Below are positions 1-12,095 of a stretch of DNA of 64,000 nucleotides, piece by piece. The position numbers were made by a program, and so were the translations under genes. How positions within the stretch are numbered: position 1 is the stretch's first letter; each line of letters starts with the position of its first letter. The stretch comes from Maniola hyperantus (taxonomy: Eukaryota; Arthropoda; Insecta; Lepidoptera; Nymphalidae), in the NCBI RefSeq assembly GCF_902806685.2, contig NC_048557.2, positions 5,142,666-5,206,665 on the forward strand, in the 5' to 3' direction. The notes beneath the pieces are model-generated. The model saw only the letters and a program-made list of their open reading frames with translations, was not told the DNA's origin and did not search any database.

Positions 1-354
1 AGCATATTTATGCGAAGAGTTCATCATTCATGTGGATGATGATGACAATTACGATGAGTCAGACATAGAATATAAATTTGTATTTTTAGTTTTATATATA
101 CGTTCTTTTGTTTGTATATTTAATATGCTATGTTGTAATTTTATTGGTAATAAAAAAAATCTAAAAAAAAGTAAGTGTTTTTATTTCTATTACCCATTTA
201 TACAGATACAATAAAACAACTATCGATATTACTCATCGACTGCAGTAATGCACAGCCGTGAGCCGTGTCATATGGCCCGTGAGTGGGAAAGAGAGCGAAA
301 CACTCGAATGATTTATGACCAAAACTGCAGCCACATAATAACTGAACTATAGAC
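1..354. other. AT-rich sequence, nothing recognised
   Basis: A 60-codon open frame at 32-214 is low complexity and not convincing. Confidence 0.4.
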
Positions 355-404
355 GGGTCACTAAGCATCAGGTGACCCGCCTGCTCGTTTGCTCGCTATT
401 ATTA
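355..404 (-). repeat. Fragment of a GCGAGCAAACGAGCAG repeat
   Basis: Reverse complement of the start of the repeat at 35783, sharing the GCTCGTTTGCTCGCTATT words and the GGTCACC region. Confidence 0.6.
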
Positions 405-417
405 TTTAAAAAAAAAA

Positions 418-684
418 TATGAGATGTTATTCTCTCTGTCTTATGTGTTCCGTTCCTCTTTATTTATGTATGTACCAGGATTCTCAAACTAAAAAATTTA
501 TTTAGTTCTAATGCGAACAATTATTATTAACTTAGCTGCCATGACTTTTTCTAGTGATAACAAAATGTATGAGATGTATTTTGAACGTGTCTTACTTATG
601 TTTTCCGCTCCCCTCTAGCCAAGCATGACTTTGTGTACCAGGGTCCCAGAAACTCGAAAATGTATTCAGTGCTAATGCAATTAT
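418..684 (+). repeat. Diverged direct duplication
   Basis: Copies at 418-524 and 567-684 share ATGAGATGT, TGTACCAGG and the GTGCTAATGC/TTCTAATGC ends, with gaps between. Old duplication; 685-1042 holds nothing recognised. Confidence 0.55.
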
Positions 685-1042
685 TTACCTTCAAACGTCG
701 TCTGCTCGTCTGACGCCTTCTATCAAATTATTTTCAGTGCATTTCCACTTTCCAGTTTTCACTGTTATTATATAATATTCGAAGTCTATTTCTGCAGTCG
801 TGCTAAAATTGGCTTTCATTCGGATTCGTTTTTAATTTCCGACGCCTCCGACCGACAATTTTCAGACGATAGTCAATTTTGAAATGCAGACCGTAAATTA
901 TGATATTTGAATTTTGTACATGTTTTACGTTTTATGACAAGTAATTTGCGTCATACCTTCACGGAGGAGAATGGTTCGGAGCTGGAAGGAACCTGCAACT
1001 AGCTGTCTACGATGGAGAAGCTTGCTTGCCATCCTACCCAGC

Positions 1043-1156
1043 CACCTGTCGGTTACTCTAGTTCTCCTACAGATCTTCTAATTTCTGATTTGATCACGTA
1101 GAGAAACTCCGAGTATAGCTCTCTCCATCGCCCGCTGAGTGACTCTGAGTTTTCTT
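1043..1156 (-). pseudogene. LINE endonuclease-reverse transcriptase C-terminal fragment
   Basis: The minus strand reads KLRVTQRAMERAILG followed by VSLRDQIRN and an in-frame stop, then RRTRVTD. This matches the thumb/C-terminal region of the RTE-like RTs common in Lepidoptera (from memory). Dead fragment. 1157-1654 shows no feature. Confidence 0.7.
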
Positions 1157-1654
1157 ATGACCCGCCCTGAACTATTACTATCTGTTATTCTGTTGGATAC
1201 TAAAAGATTAGCACGTTTTCACCTTATATTACAGGCACTTAAGGATCACGTGAGATTGCGTTCAAGCGAATGACATCGATAAAAGAAATAGTTGGGAAAT
1301 GGGAAGGAATTTTCAAAGCAGTTTCGCGCGAACTAACGAGCGGGTGAATTAAGAATTTTTCACTGAAGCGCCGCTTTGAATTTTAAAATGCGAACACGTT
1401 TGAAATACTTCGAAACCTAGTGAGTATTACCGCCAAGCCAAGCGAATAAATGTTCATTGGCAAAATTTACTAAGTTCACCTTTTATAATATTTTTATCCG
1501 ACGATGGAAGGATTTATCTCTCTCTCTCCAGTCTTTCCTTCATTTCTGAAAATCGTGGTCCTGGTGTTTTTTGTGTGGATATATGCATCCATCGGCTTCT
1601 ACAACTTCTACTTCATAGTCTTTGACAATTATGTGTGTCGAAGTATTATTATTA

Positions 1655-1975
1655 TTATTATTTATTTATTATTTAATTAGAACGGCCATAAAGCCAATTA
1701 CACTAATTAAAATACGAGTACAAACTAACATAAACATACTTACAAAAATTAACAACTTAAAATTATAAATTTTAAAAAGCAAAATTATAAATTTTCACAA
1801 AAGTGCAAGATCTGACCCATGAGGTCAGCCCATTTGTCAGCAAATACTATGTCACAGCGAGGGGACTCCTTCAGCAGTGCGCTGAGCGCAGCCAAAGTGC
1901 GCGGTATGGGTGACCTGGAACGCGCTACCGTGCGACTAAACGGACTTACGAAAAATTTGGAGCGGTGGCGGAGAT
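1655..1975 (-). pseudogene. LINE-like 3' end with a short coding remnant
   Basis: On the minus strand a readable stretch (about 1800-1950) includes PIPRTLAALSALLKESPRCD and continues to an FCEN motif, then an AT-rich 3' UTR ending in (AATA)n-like sequence at 1655-1670. The coding part is distinctly GC-richer than its surroundings. Exact family not identified. Confidence 0.45.
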
Positions 1976-2201
1976 AGCTGTAATTAGAGGGTGCATAAAC
2001 GCAGCAGAGCTTGTTGTGTGTGGTTTTAGATTATGTCGAGGTTTCAGAAAAGCGCGACGAGAGAATCGCGGTGATATTCTCGCCCTGGGACAATATACTT
2101 ATAAAAGAAACTTTGAAAAGTCCCCATCGATTTATATTGATGTTCCCAATTTATTTTATTTAATTTTTGAGCTTTACACCAGGATTGACCTGAAGTTTTA
2201 A

Positions 2202-2285
2202 AATTCAGGACCTCCAATTTTAAATTCCAAGGTTTCCGCTTGAAGCACTGGTTATAGACGTATGGATGAACTTGCGCTTTAATAA
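2202..2285 (+). repeat. Old fragment of the GTACGCTTAGTA MITE family
   Basis: Shares the TTTCCGCTTGRAGYRCTGG core and the following ACTTGMGCTTTAA word with the copies at 19077 and 19996. 2286-2811 has only an unsupported minus-strand open frame. Confidence 0.5.
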
Positions 2286-2811
2286 TTTACTACAAAGCTT
2301 TCGGATTCTATGAACGTACCTAAGAGTGTGAATATGTAATATCTCAAACAGCTGATTTCCAAAGCAACAATATCCTTTACAGTGGGAAGAACAAAACATA
2401 CCTACACGTTAATTCCTTGTTCACATTCGGTTGACCCTAAGCTGAGATTTAAGTGCAATTTATACTGTTAAGGATGTTTTGTGCACGCTTTTCTAAGCGT
2501 GGAATAACATTGTAAATATCATTCCTTAGTTCTATTTTCAACCTAAGCACTTTTATATTTAGCGAGTAATTTTGTGTGCATTTCAAACGTGTCTTGTAAC
2601 GTCTTTGTTATAAGACACGTTTGTTACAGATACACTCAGAATATTTTGGAAGATGGAAGTAAAGCGGCAGCTACACAAGCGTCTCTTTGAGCGTCTGCGG
2701 TCCCTTTGAACTATTATTAAGCTATGTAAACGACGCGGTTGAAGACATTTTGCTTTTAAGCAATAAAGATCGCTGTGAATGTTGAGGTTTCCAACGCAAT
2801 ATATACGTCGG

Positions 2812-3016
2812 ACAAGGGTTTGATCCCGAGTACACACCTCTAACTTTTCGGAGCTATTCAATAAAGGTATCAAATATCACTTGCTTAACGGCGAAGGAAA
2901 ACATCGTGAGGAAACTTGCATGCCTGAGAGTTCTCTATAATGTTCTGAAAGGTGTGTGAAATCTGCCAATCCGCATTGGCTGGTGTGGTAGACTATAGCC
3001 TAAATCCTTCCCATTT
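2812..3016 (+). mobile_element. tRNA-derived SINE (family A), body
   Basis: A B-box-like GGTTTGATCCCGAG is followed by the family words CTCTAACTTTTCGGAG, GGAAAACATCGTGAGGAAAC and GTGTGTGAAATCTGCCAATC. The A box is missing. Confidence 0.75.
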
Positions 3017-3159
3017 CAAAAATCACAACACTTTTTAAAGGGAAAATTGTGTAATTTGTAAGATAATAACAATGTAATAGTGATAATTAATTACGTAAAC
3101 TTAAAACCAAAACTATACGAGGGTTCCAAACGCGCGCAGGTCTGAGAAGAGCCCACAAC

Positions 3160-3226
3160 AACTCTCTAATTGAGAGGAGACCCGTGCTCAGTAGTGGGCC
3201 ATCGATGGGTTGATCGTGATGATGAA
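3160..3226 (+). mobile_element. SINE family A, 3' tail
   Basis: GAGGAGACCCGTGCTCAGTAG and a GATGGGTTGATCGTGATGATGA tail. Probably the displaced tail of the copy at 2812, separated by about 140 nt of unrelated sequence. Confidence 0.65.
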
Positions 3227-3540
3227 AATAATCTATAAATTTAGAAAATGATTTTCCTAAAAGTAAGAGGATAGCGTACGAATGAAAACGGTTTATCTAT
3301 TTCTCCATTCTGAACAGAGCCAGTGAAATGAACAAATTCAAAGCCGAACTAATGACCCCTTACTTTTCTAAGCGCTTTCCCAAGTTGGTAAAAGAAGCAC
3401 GTTTTATAGGCAACATTCGTAATTTCGTTTCGCACAAATAAGATAAATGGACGTCGCGCGTCGGCTCCAAAATAATTAAAAACTTATTTTAACCCGTTAA
3501 TTTAACCGCCTCAAAAGTTTCCCAGGGATGCAAATTAGTA

Positions 3541-3612
3541 GGCACAGAAATGGACTTAAATAAAAGTACGCTGGAAGAGGTGTGAAATTGATAGTTATTT
3601 TTTGTGTGTCCG
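3541..3612 (+). repeat. One end of the 30917-31587 TIR element family
   Basis: Shares GAAATGGAC and AGTACGCTGGAAGAGGTGTG with the left TIR at 30917. The other end is not found nearby. 3227-3540 and 3613-4033 show nothing else. Confidence 0.55.
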
Positions 3613-4033
3613 TCCTGTTGGTAAAAATATGGTAAAAATAGACTCACGACTGGCACCTAAAGTAAAGAGGTTTGACAGTTCTAAATAAAATTAATTTTAA
3701 GTTGATCTGTCCGTTTCTTACCTATGTATCTATGGTAAAAAAAAGATGGTAAATACTCTTAAATAAATAATAAATTTTGTTGCGATCAGAATCAGAACCA
3801 TTATTTGGGATTCGTTGATTAAGTTCAGATGACTAATCTGAAATCCGCCCGTATAGATAATATGAAGAGAGCTCGGGGTCTTTGAAAAAATATTATTTGG
3901 ATTCGATTTGAGCCGTCCCTTGTGTAATTAAGAGTTCGCACGCGATCTGAATAATGCATAGACCTCTCACTGTGTTTGTTCATCGGAAATAACTAGGGGT
4001 TTTCAGGGTACCGTAGTCATCGATGATAAGAAT

Positions 4034-4155
4034 TTAAAAGGAAAGCTGACTGACTGACTGACTGTGGTTGTTAGAACAACGCACAGCTCAAACTACTAGA
4101 TGGATCGGGCTGAAATTTGACATGCAGATAGCTATTATGTCGTAGACACCTTTGG
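4034..4155 (+). mobile_element. Helitron-like element (family b), 3'-truncated
   Basis: AAAAGGAAAGCTGACTGACTGACTG, then CACAGCTCAAACTACTAGATG and CAGATAGCTATTATGTCGTAG. The CTAGT end is absent. Confidence 0.7.
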
Positions 4156-4702
4156 ACACCTATATCTGTCGCACCTGTCAGCCGCTGCTTACGGACACGG
4201 CCTATTGCTTGTTTCCGCCTTTAGTATACTTTCCATGTCTCCTAGACACAAAAGACACAAAACAAATAGATGTCAGCCGTAAAACCATTAAAACTCCTGT
4301 TCATTTTGTCTCCTTAAAATTCTTCTCCGCATACTAAACTAATTAGTTCACTAGTAGGTACTTACTCTGTGGTTAATTTTAACTATTTTACCGCACTAAG
4401 TATTCTTCAAGGAACGCCGACTTTCTGAGGAACTAGAGACTAAGTGTAAGTAAGTTATTCAATTGAATAATGTGATTTTAAGACTCTTCGATCACAAGTA
4501 AGCCTTCAAGGACTAACTTGGACGAGGCAGTTTACTTTTAAAGTAGGTACCTACCTACATAAAGGGATACAACAAGGTCTCTACTAGAGGTGTCAAATAC
4601 AGGTTCATGTGTGTATCACAATATTATCACGTGTTACAGACAAATATTTAATAATTATTAACGTTACATTATTTTGTTACAAAAAAAAAATTGCTTGAAC
4701 CG

Positions 4703-5012
4703 TGAGGCGCAAGCAGAAAAATGGGTGCAATCGATTTTCGACCTTATTGACATACGTCAGAAAACAGCATTTTAGCAATCTATGAATTATACTGAGCAAG
4801 AATATGACAAAAAACAACTTTCTCATAACCGTCAATAAGGTCGAGATTTGCTTGCACCGATTTCACCATGAGGCGCAAGCAGATAAATGGGTGCAAGCGA
4901 TTTCCGACCTGATTGACATAGGGAACAACATTTTAACAATCTATGAATGATACCTACTGAACAAGAATATGACAAAAAACAACTTTCTCATAACCGTCAA
5001 TAAGGTCGAGAA
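4703..5012 (+). repeat. Tandem duplication, 167-bp period, of a foldback unit
   Basis: Copies at 4703-4865 and 4870-5012 both start GAGGCGCAAGCAG and end CCGTCAATAAGGTCGAGA. Within each, the early TCGACCTTATTGACATA is the inverse of the late GTCAATAAGGTCGA, so each unit can form a hairpin. Confidence 0.75.
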
Positions 5013-5089
5013 CTAGGGTATAGCTTGTATTTAACTCGATTGATTTAAATTTTAAATTTTACTCTTAATAGGTACCCAATCCATACCTT

Positions 5090-5240
5090 CGCGACAGGTC
5101 GAAATTGCAATCGGGGAGGGAATGCCCCGCACACCCGCACGGCCCCTGTGCTAACCCAGTGCGGGCGAGCGAGGGTGACGTGCGGGTGTGCGGGGTGTCA
5201 CCCCCGCCTCATACCCCGATTGCCATCTCAACCTGTCGCG
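5090..5240. mobile_element. GC-rich palindromic MITE (CGCGACAGGTCG family)
   Basis: Starts CGCGACAGGTCGAAATTGCA and ends with CCATCTCAACCTGTCGCG, inverted repeats of about 28 bp around a core much GC-richer than the genome. Other copies: 22687, 53344, 59302, and a fragment at 15172. Confidence 0.8.
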
Positions 5241-6439
5241 GAATACAGTACCTAGTACCTACCTATGTATGTAAAAATAAAAACAAGTAGAACGATAAAG
5301 CAATGTCAAGTAGATACCTACAATACAATAGGTAGGTAAGTTTACCTAGTTCCCTATAAAAAAATCTTTTTAGTAGGTAACTACTATATTTATTATCATA
5401 CATTTCTACATATTTATTATCATACGAATTATAAAATGATGATGATGATTTCTAAAAAGAACAATACCACTTCACGTACCTAACCTATTACCTATAATAC
5501 TTAAATGTATGATAATACCTACACTTTGAAAAACATTTTCTCATACGATTTATAAAATGACGCAAGTATTTCCAAAAAGAACAAATCTACTATAATAGGT
5601 ATTATTAACGCGCGACACAAATCTATCACAACACAAAAATGTACCTAATCTACATTATTTTGCCTAATCTACATTACAATTATTCGCATTAAATATTTAT
5701 CGACACTCAAGTTCACAAATAAATAAAACTGCATTCAGAATTTATTACGAAACAAACAAAATGATAAAAATACTAGCCGCATACTCGTATCATCACAGTC
5801 AACATGTAACAGGCCAATACGAAAATTCGATGTAATAATTATTCACCGTCGAATCGCGACGATATTTGTATTCAGCTGTACCTGCCTAATATATTTTATT
5901 CTAATATCGTCGCTCGGTCGCGCCGCGCGCGGCGTATCAAAGATCGAACGCCTGAGTTATTTTTTAGGAAGGATTTTCTCAAATTTTCACTACTTATTAT
6001 ATATTGTATTCAATTTTGTTTTAATCTAAAAACGAATATCTTGAATACATTTATATATTTAATAAATTTATTAGGTACATTATTTTTTGACACCTCTAGT
6101 CTCTACGTGTCATCGCACTGGAATGCTGGCTCCGCGCAAAATATGGGCCACCAAACACAGCCACCGGTGGCTGGCGACAAGATGTTTGCATTATTTTTAA
6201 TACGTTTTACATTGATACGTTTTAATACGACCTTAGTATCATGACTTACAAAAACACTTCCATTGAATTTATTCAAATCAATACTTTTTTACATTTATAT
6301 TTGAGTCAAATGAAGATATTATGTATATTTATATTTTATCCATTGTAGTCAACTCAGCCTCAAACACTAATTTATGAAATGATATGCTAACACTACTTAC
6401 AGTAGGGGAGTGTTACCAAATTGTAGCGGCAATTTGTAC
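5241..6439. other. AT-rich spacer with a CpG-rich palindrome
   Basis: Two similar short blocks (5422-5466 and 5543-5585, TCATACGAATTATAAAATGA type) and, at about 5880-5935, a CpG-rich patch including CGCCGCGCGCGGCG. No gene seen. Confidence 0.4.
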
Positions 6440-6708
6440 TTTACACACATTTGAAAACGTCTCGTGGAGAACTCTCAGTCATGCAGGTTTCCTCACGATG
6501 TTTTCCTTTACCACTAAAGCAAGTAATACTTAATTACTTAAAACGGTTCCGAACACGTTGGTAACCAATGTTTTGTAACCAGCTACGAAATAAGTTTGGT
6601 TATCAGTATGGACGGAACCAAGTACATAACTCTGAAAACTCTGCCTGGATTTGAACCCCGGACCCCTCGCAGGCCGACGTCTCAACCACTAAGCTTCGAC
6701 CGCCTTTT
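6440..6708 (-). mobile_element. SINE family A interrupted by a 75-bp inverted-repeat insert
   Basis: Family words (GAGAACTCTCAG, GTTTCCTCACGATG) are followed at 6545-6619 by an insert with GGTTCCG...CGGAACC ends, then the rest of the SINE with the antisense B box TTTGAACCCCGG and the A-box region. Confidence 0.7.
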
Positions 6709-7520
6709 AGTTATTTTGTTAATTTGGTACCAGAAAATAAAGGCATTTTTTACTTTAATTAAATACGCCTGTGTAGTTGTACAAAATAAGTTTACTTTTT
6801 GTTTCACTCCCTTTATTTAAGCTTCGCTACAAAATCTCGTTATAATGAATGCGATCCCTCTGAAAGGTCGTCGCAGATTAAATTAAAGTCTTTATTTGTA
6901 TTACATAACACGTAGATTATGAAAGGTATGGATATTCGAACTAATTCGATCATAAACTTTGTTAGATAATACGAACCCTTCAGGCTAGTACAATCAATGC
7001 CACAACACTTTCGTAGGCTTTTTTAAAATCCGCCAGAGGTATTTGTCGCAATGGATATGCTTGGGCTGCTTGTACTACGGATAAGTGATGGCAATAACTG
7101 CAGCAAGTAAAAACATCATAACACTTGTACGACTTAGCACATTTCGGCAACATTCATAAAATATCGAACATAGCTAAACTATAAAGTCAGAGTAAAATAG
7201 ACCTGAAGGTGATTGTTTTAAAAACATTTATTTAGACTAGGCCACACGATGCGTTTTCGGTGCGTTGCGGCGCCGCACCGCTGTTAATTTCAGTATTTGG
7301 TGCCACAGGGCCACTGCGTTGCTGCTCCGGCAAATAGTATGACGATGCGCAGGGGCGTCCACAGACTTTTAAGCCAGGGTAGGCAGGGTAGGGCAGGGTA
7401 GGTAAGGTAGGGTTAGGTAGGAACCTGTTTACTGGCAGGTCATCATGAAAAATATGCTCGGCTATTACAACTGGGGAACGCAGTGCATGTATGCCTCTAT
7501 GACCTGCACACCACAGCGAA
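6709..7520. other. Spacer with a degenerate TAGG-rich tract
   Basis: At 7224-7250 a CCACACGATGCGTT word, with its inverse near 13467-13483. At 7378-7425 a purine-rich run of GGGTAGG/GGTAGG units. No gene supported. Confidence 0.4.
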
Positions 7521-7992
7521 ACAGCTGCCATCTAGTTAATACTTAACGACAGGTTAATACTTGAGATAACTGAAAAGGTTTTTGGGTCCACTCCTCAATA
7601 GAGGGCGCTAACGATACAAAATAAACAAATTTTATCATAATGTCATGTTTTTAGAATCTAAAACGTACTTAAATTTACGGAAAATAATATCAATAAATTA
7701 ATTAAACTAAAAAGTACAGAATCATAATCTTATTTTTATTGCAACAGATAAAACATTCGTTTTTACGATTTTAAACAGCTGCTATCTAGTTAATTTATAC
7801 TTGAGATAACTGAAAAGCTTTTGGAAGTCCGCTCCTCAATAGAGGGCGCTAACTATTCAAATAAACAAATTTCAAATTTTATCATAATGTAATTTTTTTA
7901 GAATCTAAAACGTACTTAAGTTTACGGAAAATAATATCAATAAATTAATTAAATTGAAAAAGTACAGAATCATAATCTTATTTTGATTGCAA
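7521..7992 (+). repeat. Tandem duplication, about 254-bp period
   Basis: Copies 7521-7746 and 7775-7992 share CAGCTGCYATCTAGTTAAT, CTCAATAGAGGGCGCTAAC, AATCTAAAACGTACTTAA and a long AT-rich tail ending ATTGCAACA. Differences are scattered small indels and substitutions. Confidence 0.85.
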
Positions 7993-8689
7993 CACCTGAG
8001 GTGCGATTGCGTAAAAAAGAACCATGAAAATGGTAATCATTTCATGACTTAAACGGACGATTTCAGCTGTCAAACGACAATTTCGAATTGTATAAGGTGT
8101 TCATATTTGTTTAGCCATTACATGGTTCTCATCAAAGCCATGATGGTTATATTAGACCATTGAGTGAATGATTTGATAAGATTTGACAGCTAAGTCCGAT
8201 TGTGTATCTTTTTTGAGGCCATTGCTTATGTCAAATAATAACTGTGACTCGATACCTATGACAATGGTCTTAATATAGGTTTTAAATATAATTATCTAAC
8301 TTTTTTAAGCCAATTCCTACTCCACCGCGGTAAATTTTGTACCTTTTTAATCGACTACGGCAAAGCCGAAGGCTCAACAGTGCACTGACTGATTAACACA
8401 GCTCTTTATCAAAAAGTGTTTTAAAACAAAAATTTACGTTATTATTGCAATAAAAGGTACTTAATAATTCATTGCATACCTAAGTACCTAGCTAAACTAC
8501 AACTAGTGATAATAATTTAGTGATGCTCCATGCTAGAAAACCACCAGGTATCGACGCCTCTCAATCCGGCTGGTCACCCTGAGAGGTTAGACCAATAACC
8601 TTCAGTGTAAATACAGTTCATAGGTGTTTTGATTGACTAGGTAGGTACCGTATGTTAAATGGACACAGAAAACACCTAAAGGAGGCCTC

Positions 8690-8710
8690 ACACCCTAGGG
8701 CCTAGGGTGT
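8690..8710. repeat. Perfect 10-bp inverted repeat, 1-nt centre
   Basis: ACACCCTAGG, G, CCTAGGGTGT. Function unknown; a dimeric-protein site or chance. Confidence 0.6.
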
Positions 8711-9146
8711 ACTGCACAGCTAAACGGTATCTACCTAGGTATCTACTCGATACAAATTAGCATTTAAGTAATTTGTTCACTGATTACCTTAGAAAAGAAC
8801 TCGACTGATTACAGACAGATTGTTTTAAGTTTAAATTGGCTTAGGTATAATTATGTTGTAGGTACTTATGTATGTACCTACCTACTCAAATCTAATAGGT
8901 ACCTGAGTTTTGTAGGTAATTAAATTTTTGTTTGTTTATTTAATGTAGTATTTTATGTTATGTAAAATAGCTTACTTTATTATAAACATTAAATGGTTTA
9001 ATGGTATAAAATTTAACTCCTTACGCGCCATTTTAACTTTATGTGTCAAATTTCATGTCCACACTTTGAGGTGAAAGTTGACTCATAGAGTTAAAATGGT
9101 GCGTGAGGAGTCATTTTGTATAGACTATACCTAACTACCTACTTAA

Positions 9147-9266
9147 AACATCATCATGATCAACTCATAGCCGGCTCACCACGGAGCACAGGTTTCCTCT
9201 CAGTATGAGAAGAGTCTGGCCATAGTCCACTACGCTGGCCAACTGCGGATTGGCAGACACAACCTT
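9147..9266 (-). mobile_element. SINE family A, 3' part
   Basis: CATCATCATGATCAACTCAT, GGAGCACAGGTTTCCTCTCA and TGCGGATTGGCAGAC in antisense. Head missing. Confidence 0.75.
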
Positions 9267-10436
9267 ACATACCTACATTTTTATTATTAAAAGAACCTAC
9301 TTCCTTGGATACAATATCAATAATATAAGTTAGTAAAAATGAATTGTTTATTTGCATTCTACACTACACTAGACAAGTACCTACATAAGAATGAATATTA
9401 TTTACAACTTTTAATTTGATCATTTATTCAACAATTTAATTTACCTTGGTTTCCATATTCCAGTCAAAAAGAATGAAAATAGCTACTTACATCTTTTATT
9501 ATTTAATAGAATGTTATAAGGACCTACCCAACTATCTACTATCATTTAAGAAAAAACATTGTCAAAGACTAAAATTCTAGAATGTTATACTTAAAGGAAA
9601 GTAGCTACCTATACCTATACTGAAGATAAAATAAACGAGAAAAAGAAGTATGCATTATTACTACATATAATAGCAAAAATATACTTACTAATAAGTAAAA
9701 GTAGGTAGGTACATTTATGTTAAAATATTTAGGAAATAGTAATGTAACAGGTTTCAAGGGCAATGTTATTAAGTACCTACCAATAATAATGATAAAGCAT
9801 TTTTTATTTATGTTATTAATGAATGTACTGTACTAGTTATACCTATCTACTACCTAGGTAGGTAGGAACGATACCTAGGTACTTATTAAAACTTTATTAA
9901 GTATTTTTAAGTTCAGTAAATAAAGGGCTTTAATATTATTATTATTACGGCAAAGCAAAAAGGTAAGGATATGATTTTAGCAGTCTTTGTACCTAGATGT
10001 TTGTATTTAAGTACTTATGTTCCTAAACTACTGAGCCGATTTTGATAAATGTGGTCTCAATCGATTCGTTAGTACAATATTAAGTAGGTACCTATGCAAT
10101 TAATTCTGTTTATTTGGCCATGCCAGTTTAATCAGTTAGGTAGGAACCTAGTTACAGTTTTATTTAATTAATTGCTATGTTTTAGTAAGTAAGTTTTCTG
10201 TTTCATCATAGGTTTAAACCGTGTAAATATTTGGTGAGTGTTTTTTGCAATTAAATCTATTCATTTCATACATTGGAGAGAGTTTTACTTAGTTGATTAG
10301 ACCCCAGGGTAGCTATATTTAGGTACCTATCTACTTACCTATTTCTTAAGAGTAGGTACCTAGATGTTTAACTTTTTACTTTATCTTGTTAAGTACCTAC
10401 CTAATTGTAATTGTGAAAATAGCTCACCCATACATG

Positions 10437-10635
10437 CTGAGAATGGGAATGAGGAGTTCCCAGCTGCCGAAAGCCCCTGCCACATCCCAGAAGGGGAATT
10501 TGTGGACAATTACAGGCTATCTTTGCCACTGTTCCAGCAACTTGTCGACGAACTCACACCCATACTTGCAGCCAAGGCAGAGATCTACACGTATCTCTAC
10601 AGAGTTCAAAGTATTGGTCTTATTATAAATACTAT
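10437..10635 (+). pseudogene. Frameshifted Harbinger-type (HARBI1-like) transposase fragment
   Basis: The frame of 10364-10657 gives EFVDNYRLSLPLFQQLVDEL, resembling the start of Harbinger nucleases. In another frame, immediately downstream, QRSTRISTEFKVLVLL continues the family pattern (RST.IS.E.KVL), then stops at TAA. The two pieces need one frameshift to align, so this is a decayed relic. Identification is from motif memory only, and the catalytic DDE region is not present. Confidence 0.5.
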
Positions 10636-10755
10636 CTGTCCCGGCTGTACTAACTAAACGCTAAAATATTGGTCTTATATTATAGTAGGTAGGTACGTAT
10701 TGATGAAAATAAGAAAAATTAGGATAGAATAGTCATGTCTGCCAAGAAAACCTAA

Positions 10756-11357
10756 GTATAGGGTACTTCCCGTTGACCTAAAATCATGAAATTTGGCAGG
10801 TAGGTAGGTCTTATACTACAAGTAAAGGAAAAAATCCAGAAACCATGAAATTTGTGGTTATGATTCTAGGTCAACGGGAAGTACCCTGTAGGTTTTGATT
10901 CCCTTTTCTTGATAGACACAACAGACATACAATGAAGTGATCCTGTAAGGATTCCTTTTTAAGGTTCTGTACCTCAAAAGGAAAAACAGAATCCTTATAG
11001 GATTACTTTGTTGTCTGTCTGTCAAGAAACTTACAGGGTACTTCCCGTTGACCTAGAATCATAAAATTTGGCAGGTAGATAGGTCTTATAGCAAACATAA
11101 GGGGAACAATCTGAAAACCGTGAATTTGTGGTTACATCACACAAAAAAATTGTGGTCATGAACAAATAGGTAATTAGTGTTAACAATTTTCAAAGTAAGA
11201 TAACTATATCAAGTGGGGTATCATATGAAAGGGCTTCACTGGTGCATTCTAAAACAGATTTTTATGCATCAGTTTTTCATTTATCGTGCAAAATGTCGAA
11301 AAAATACTAGTACAAAACCCTCGGTGCGCGAGCCTGACTCGAACTTGGCCGGTTTTT
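10756..11357 (-). mobile_element. GGCCAAGTGCGAGTC repeat (family d) with an inverted partial copy
   Basis: A full copy at about 10961-11357 begins AAGGTTCTGTACCTCAAAAGG and ends with antisense GGCCAAGTTCGAGTCAGGCT. Next to it, 10756-10955 carries the ACTTCCCGTTGACCTA word and its inverse TAGGTCAACGGGAAGT, a head-to-head partial duplication. Class uncertain. Confidence 0.7.
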
Positions 11358-11930
11358 TTCTTTTGGAACCCTAAATAGTAGGTCTCTGAAAATTTTTTTG
11401 CTATGGTAATGAGTAGGTAAGTAGGATATCAAATGAAAGAGGAGAAAATTCTGTTCATAAAATAAAAAGTATGTAAATTACGATATTAAACATCTTTATT
11501 GTCTACAACTATTACAAATAATAAAAATATAGGATAAGCGACAGATGATTAGGAACCTACTAGCTACTCAGCCCCACCCGTTTGGTATTATTAGGTATTT
11601 CTTTGGGTTTTAGTTGGGTTTATCTGTTTACTTATGATAAACATAGGAAAATTTTACCTACTTATAATATGCTAAAATGTTGAATGTGAATCACAGTCAA
11701 TTTTAACACGGCACACAACTCATCATCATCAACTCATCACTGGTTTATCACATTGGAGGCAGACATCTTAACCACTACACTATCACCGCTCTTGATCAAA
11801 GATTACTAATTTTGAACACATAGTAAATAATAAATTATTTGCCTACTTATATGCTATAAATAACTCAAAAAGTCTTAATGTGAGAAAACTTAACATTTGA
11901 TTTTTGATTTATTTTTATAAAGAATGTTAG
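11358..11930. other. AT-rich spacer with a SINE scrap
   Basis: 11718-11795 resembles a deleted SINE A in antisense (CATCATCATCAACTCATCAC, then GGAGGCAGACATCTTAACCAC). Otherwise nothing recognised. Confidence 0.4.
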
Positions 11931-12095
11931 CAAGTTTATTATGGTGACTAATAATCCCCTTTTCTTTCCAACTAAGCGTAAAGCTTGTGCTAGGAGTAGG
12001 TACGACAATAGTGCAATGGGTGGGGTTTGAACCGGCGACCTTTCGGATTTCAGTCCGCTCCTCGAACCGTTGAGCTATTGAGGCTCCGATAACAC
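11931..12095 (-). mobile_element. tRNA-derived SINE (family B)
   Basis: Antisense head with A box TAGCTCAACGG and B box GGTTCAAACCCC, followed by CTAACACAAGC- and TTAGTTGGA-type words. Close relative at 48560-48739 and an older one at 33083. Confidence 0.8.

Larger units (their letters stand above)
7993..10436. other. AT-rich region dense in TAGGTACC/ACCTACC words
   Basis: Mostly low-complexity TAGGTAGGTACCTACCT-type sequence, common in moth genomes. It includes an exact 21-nt palindrome at 8690-8710 and a SINE tail at 9147-9266. No gene recognised. Confidence 0.5.

Noticed and set aside
2583..2873. 96-codon minus-strand frame
   Set aside because: It runs into the SINE A copy at 2812 and has no recognisable domain.
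7378..7425. Interstitial telomere-like (TTAGG)n tract
   Set aside because: The units are GGGTAGG/GGTAGG mixtures, not TTAGG, and fit the general TAGG-rich low complexity of the region.
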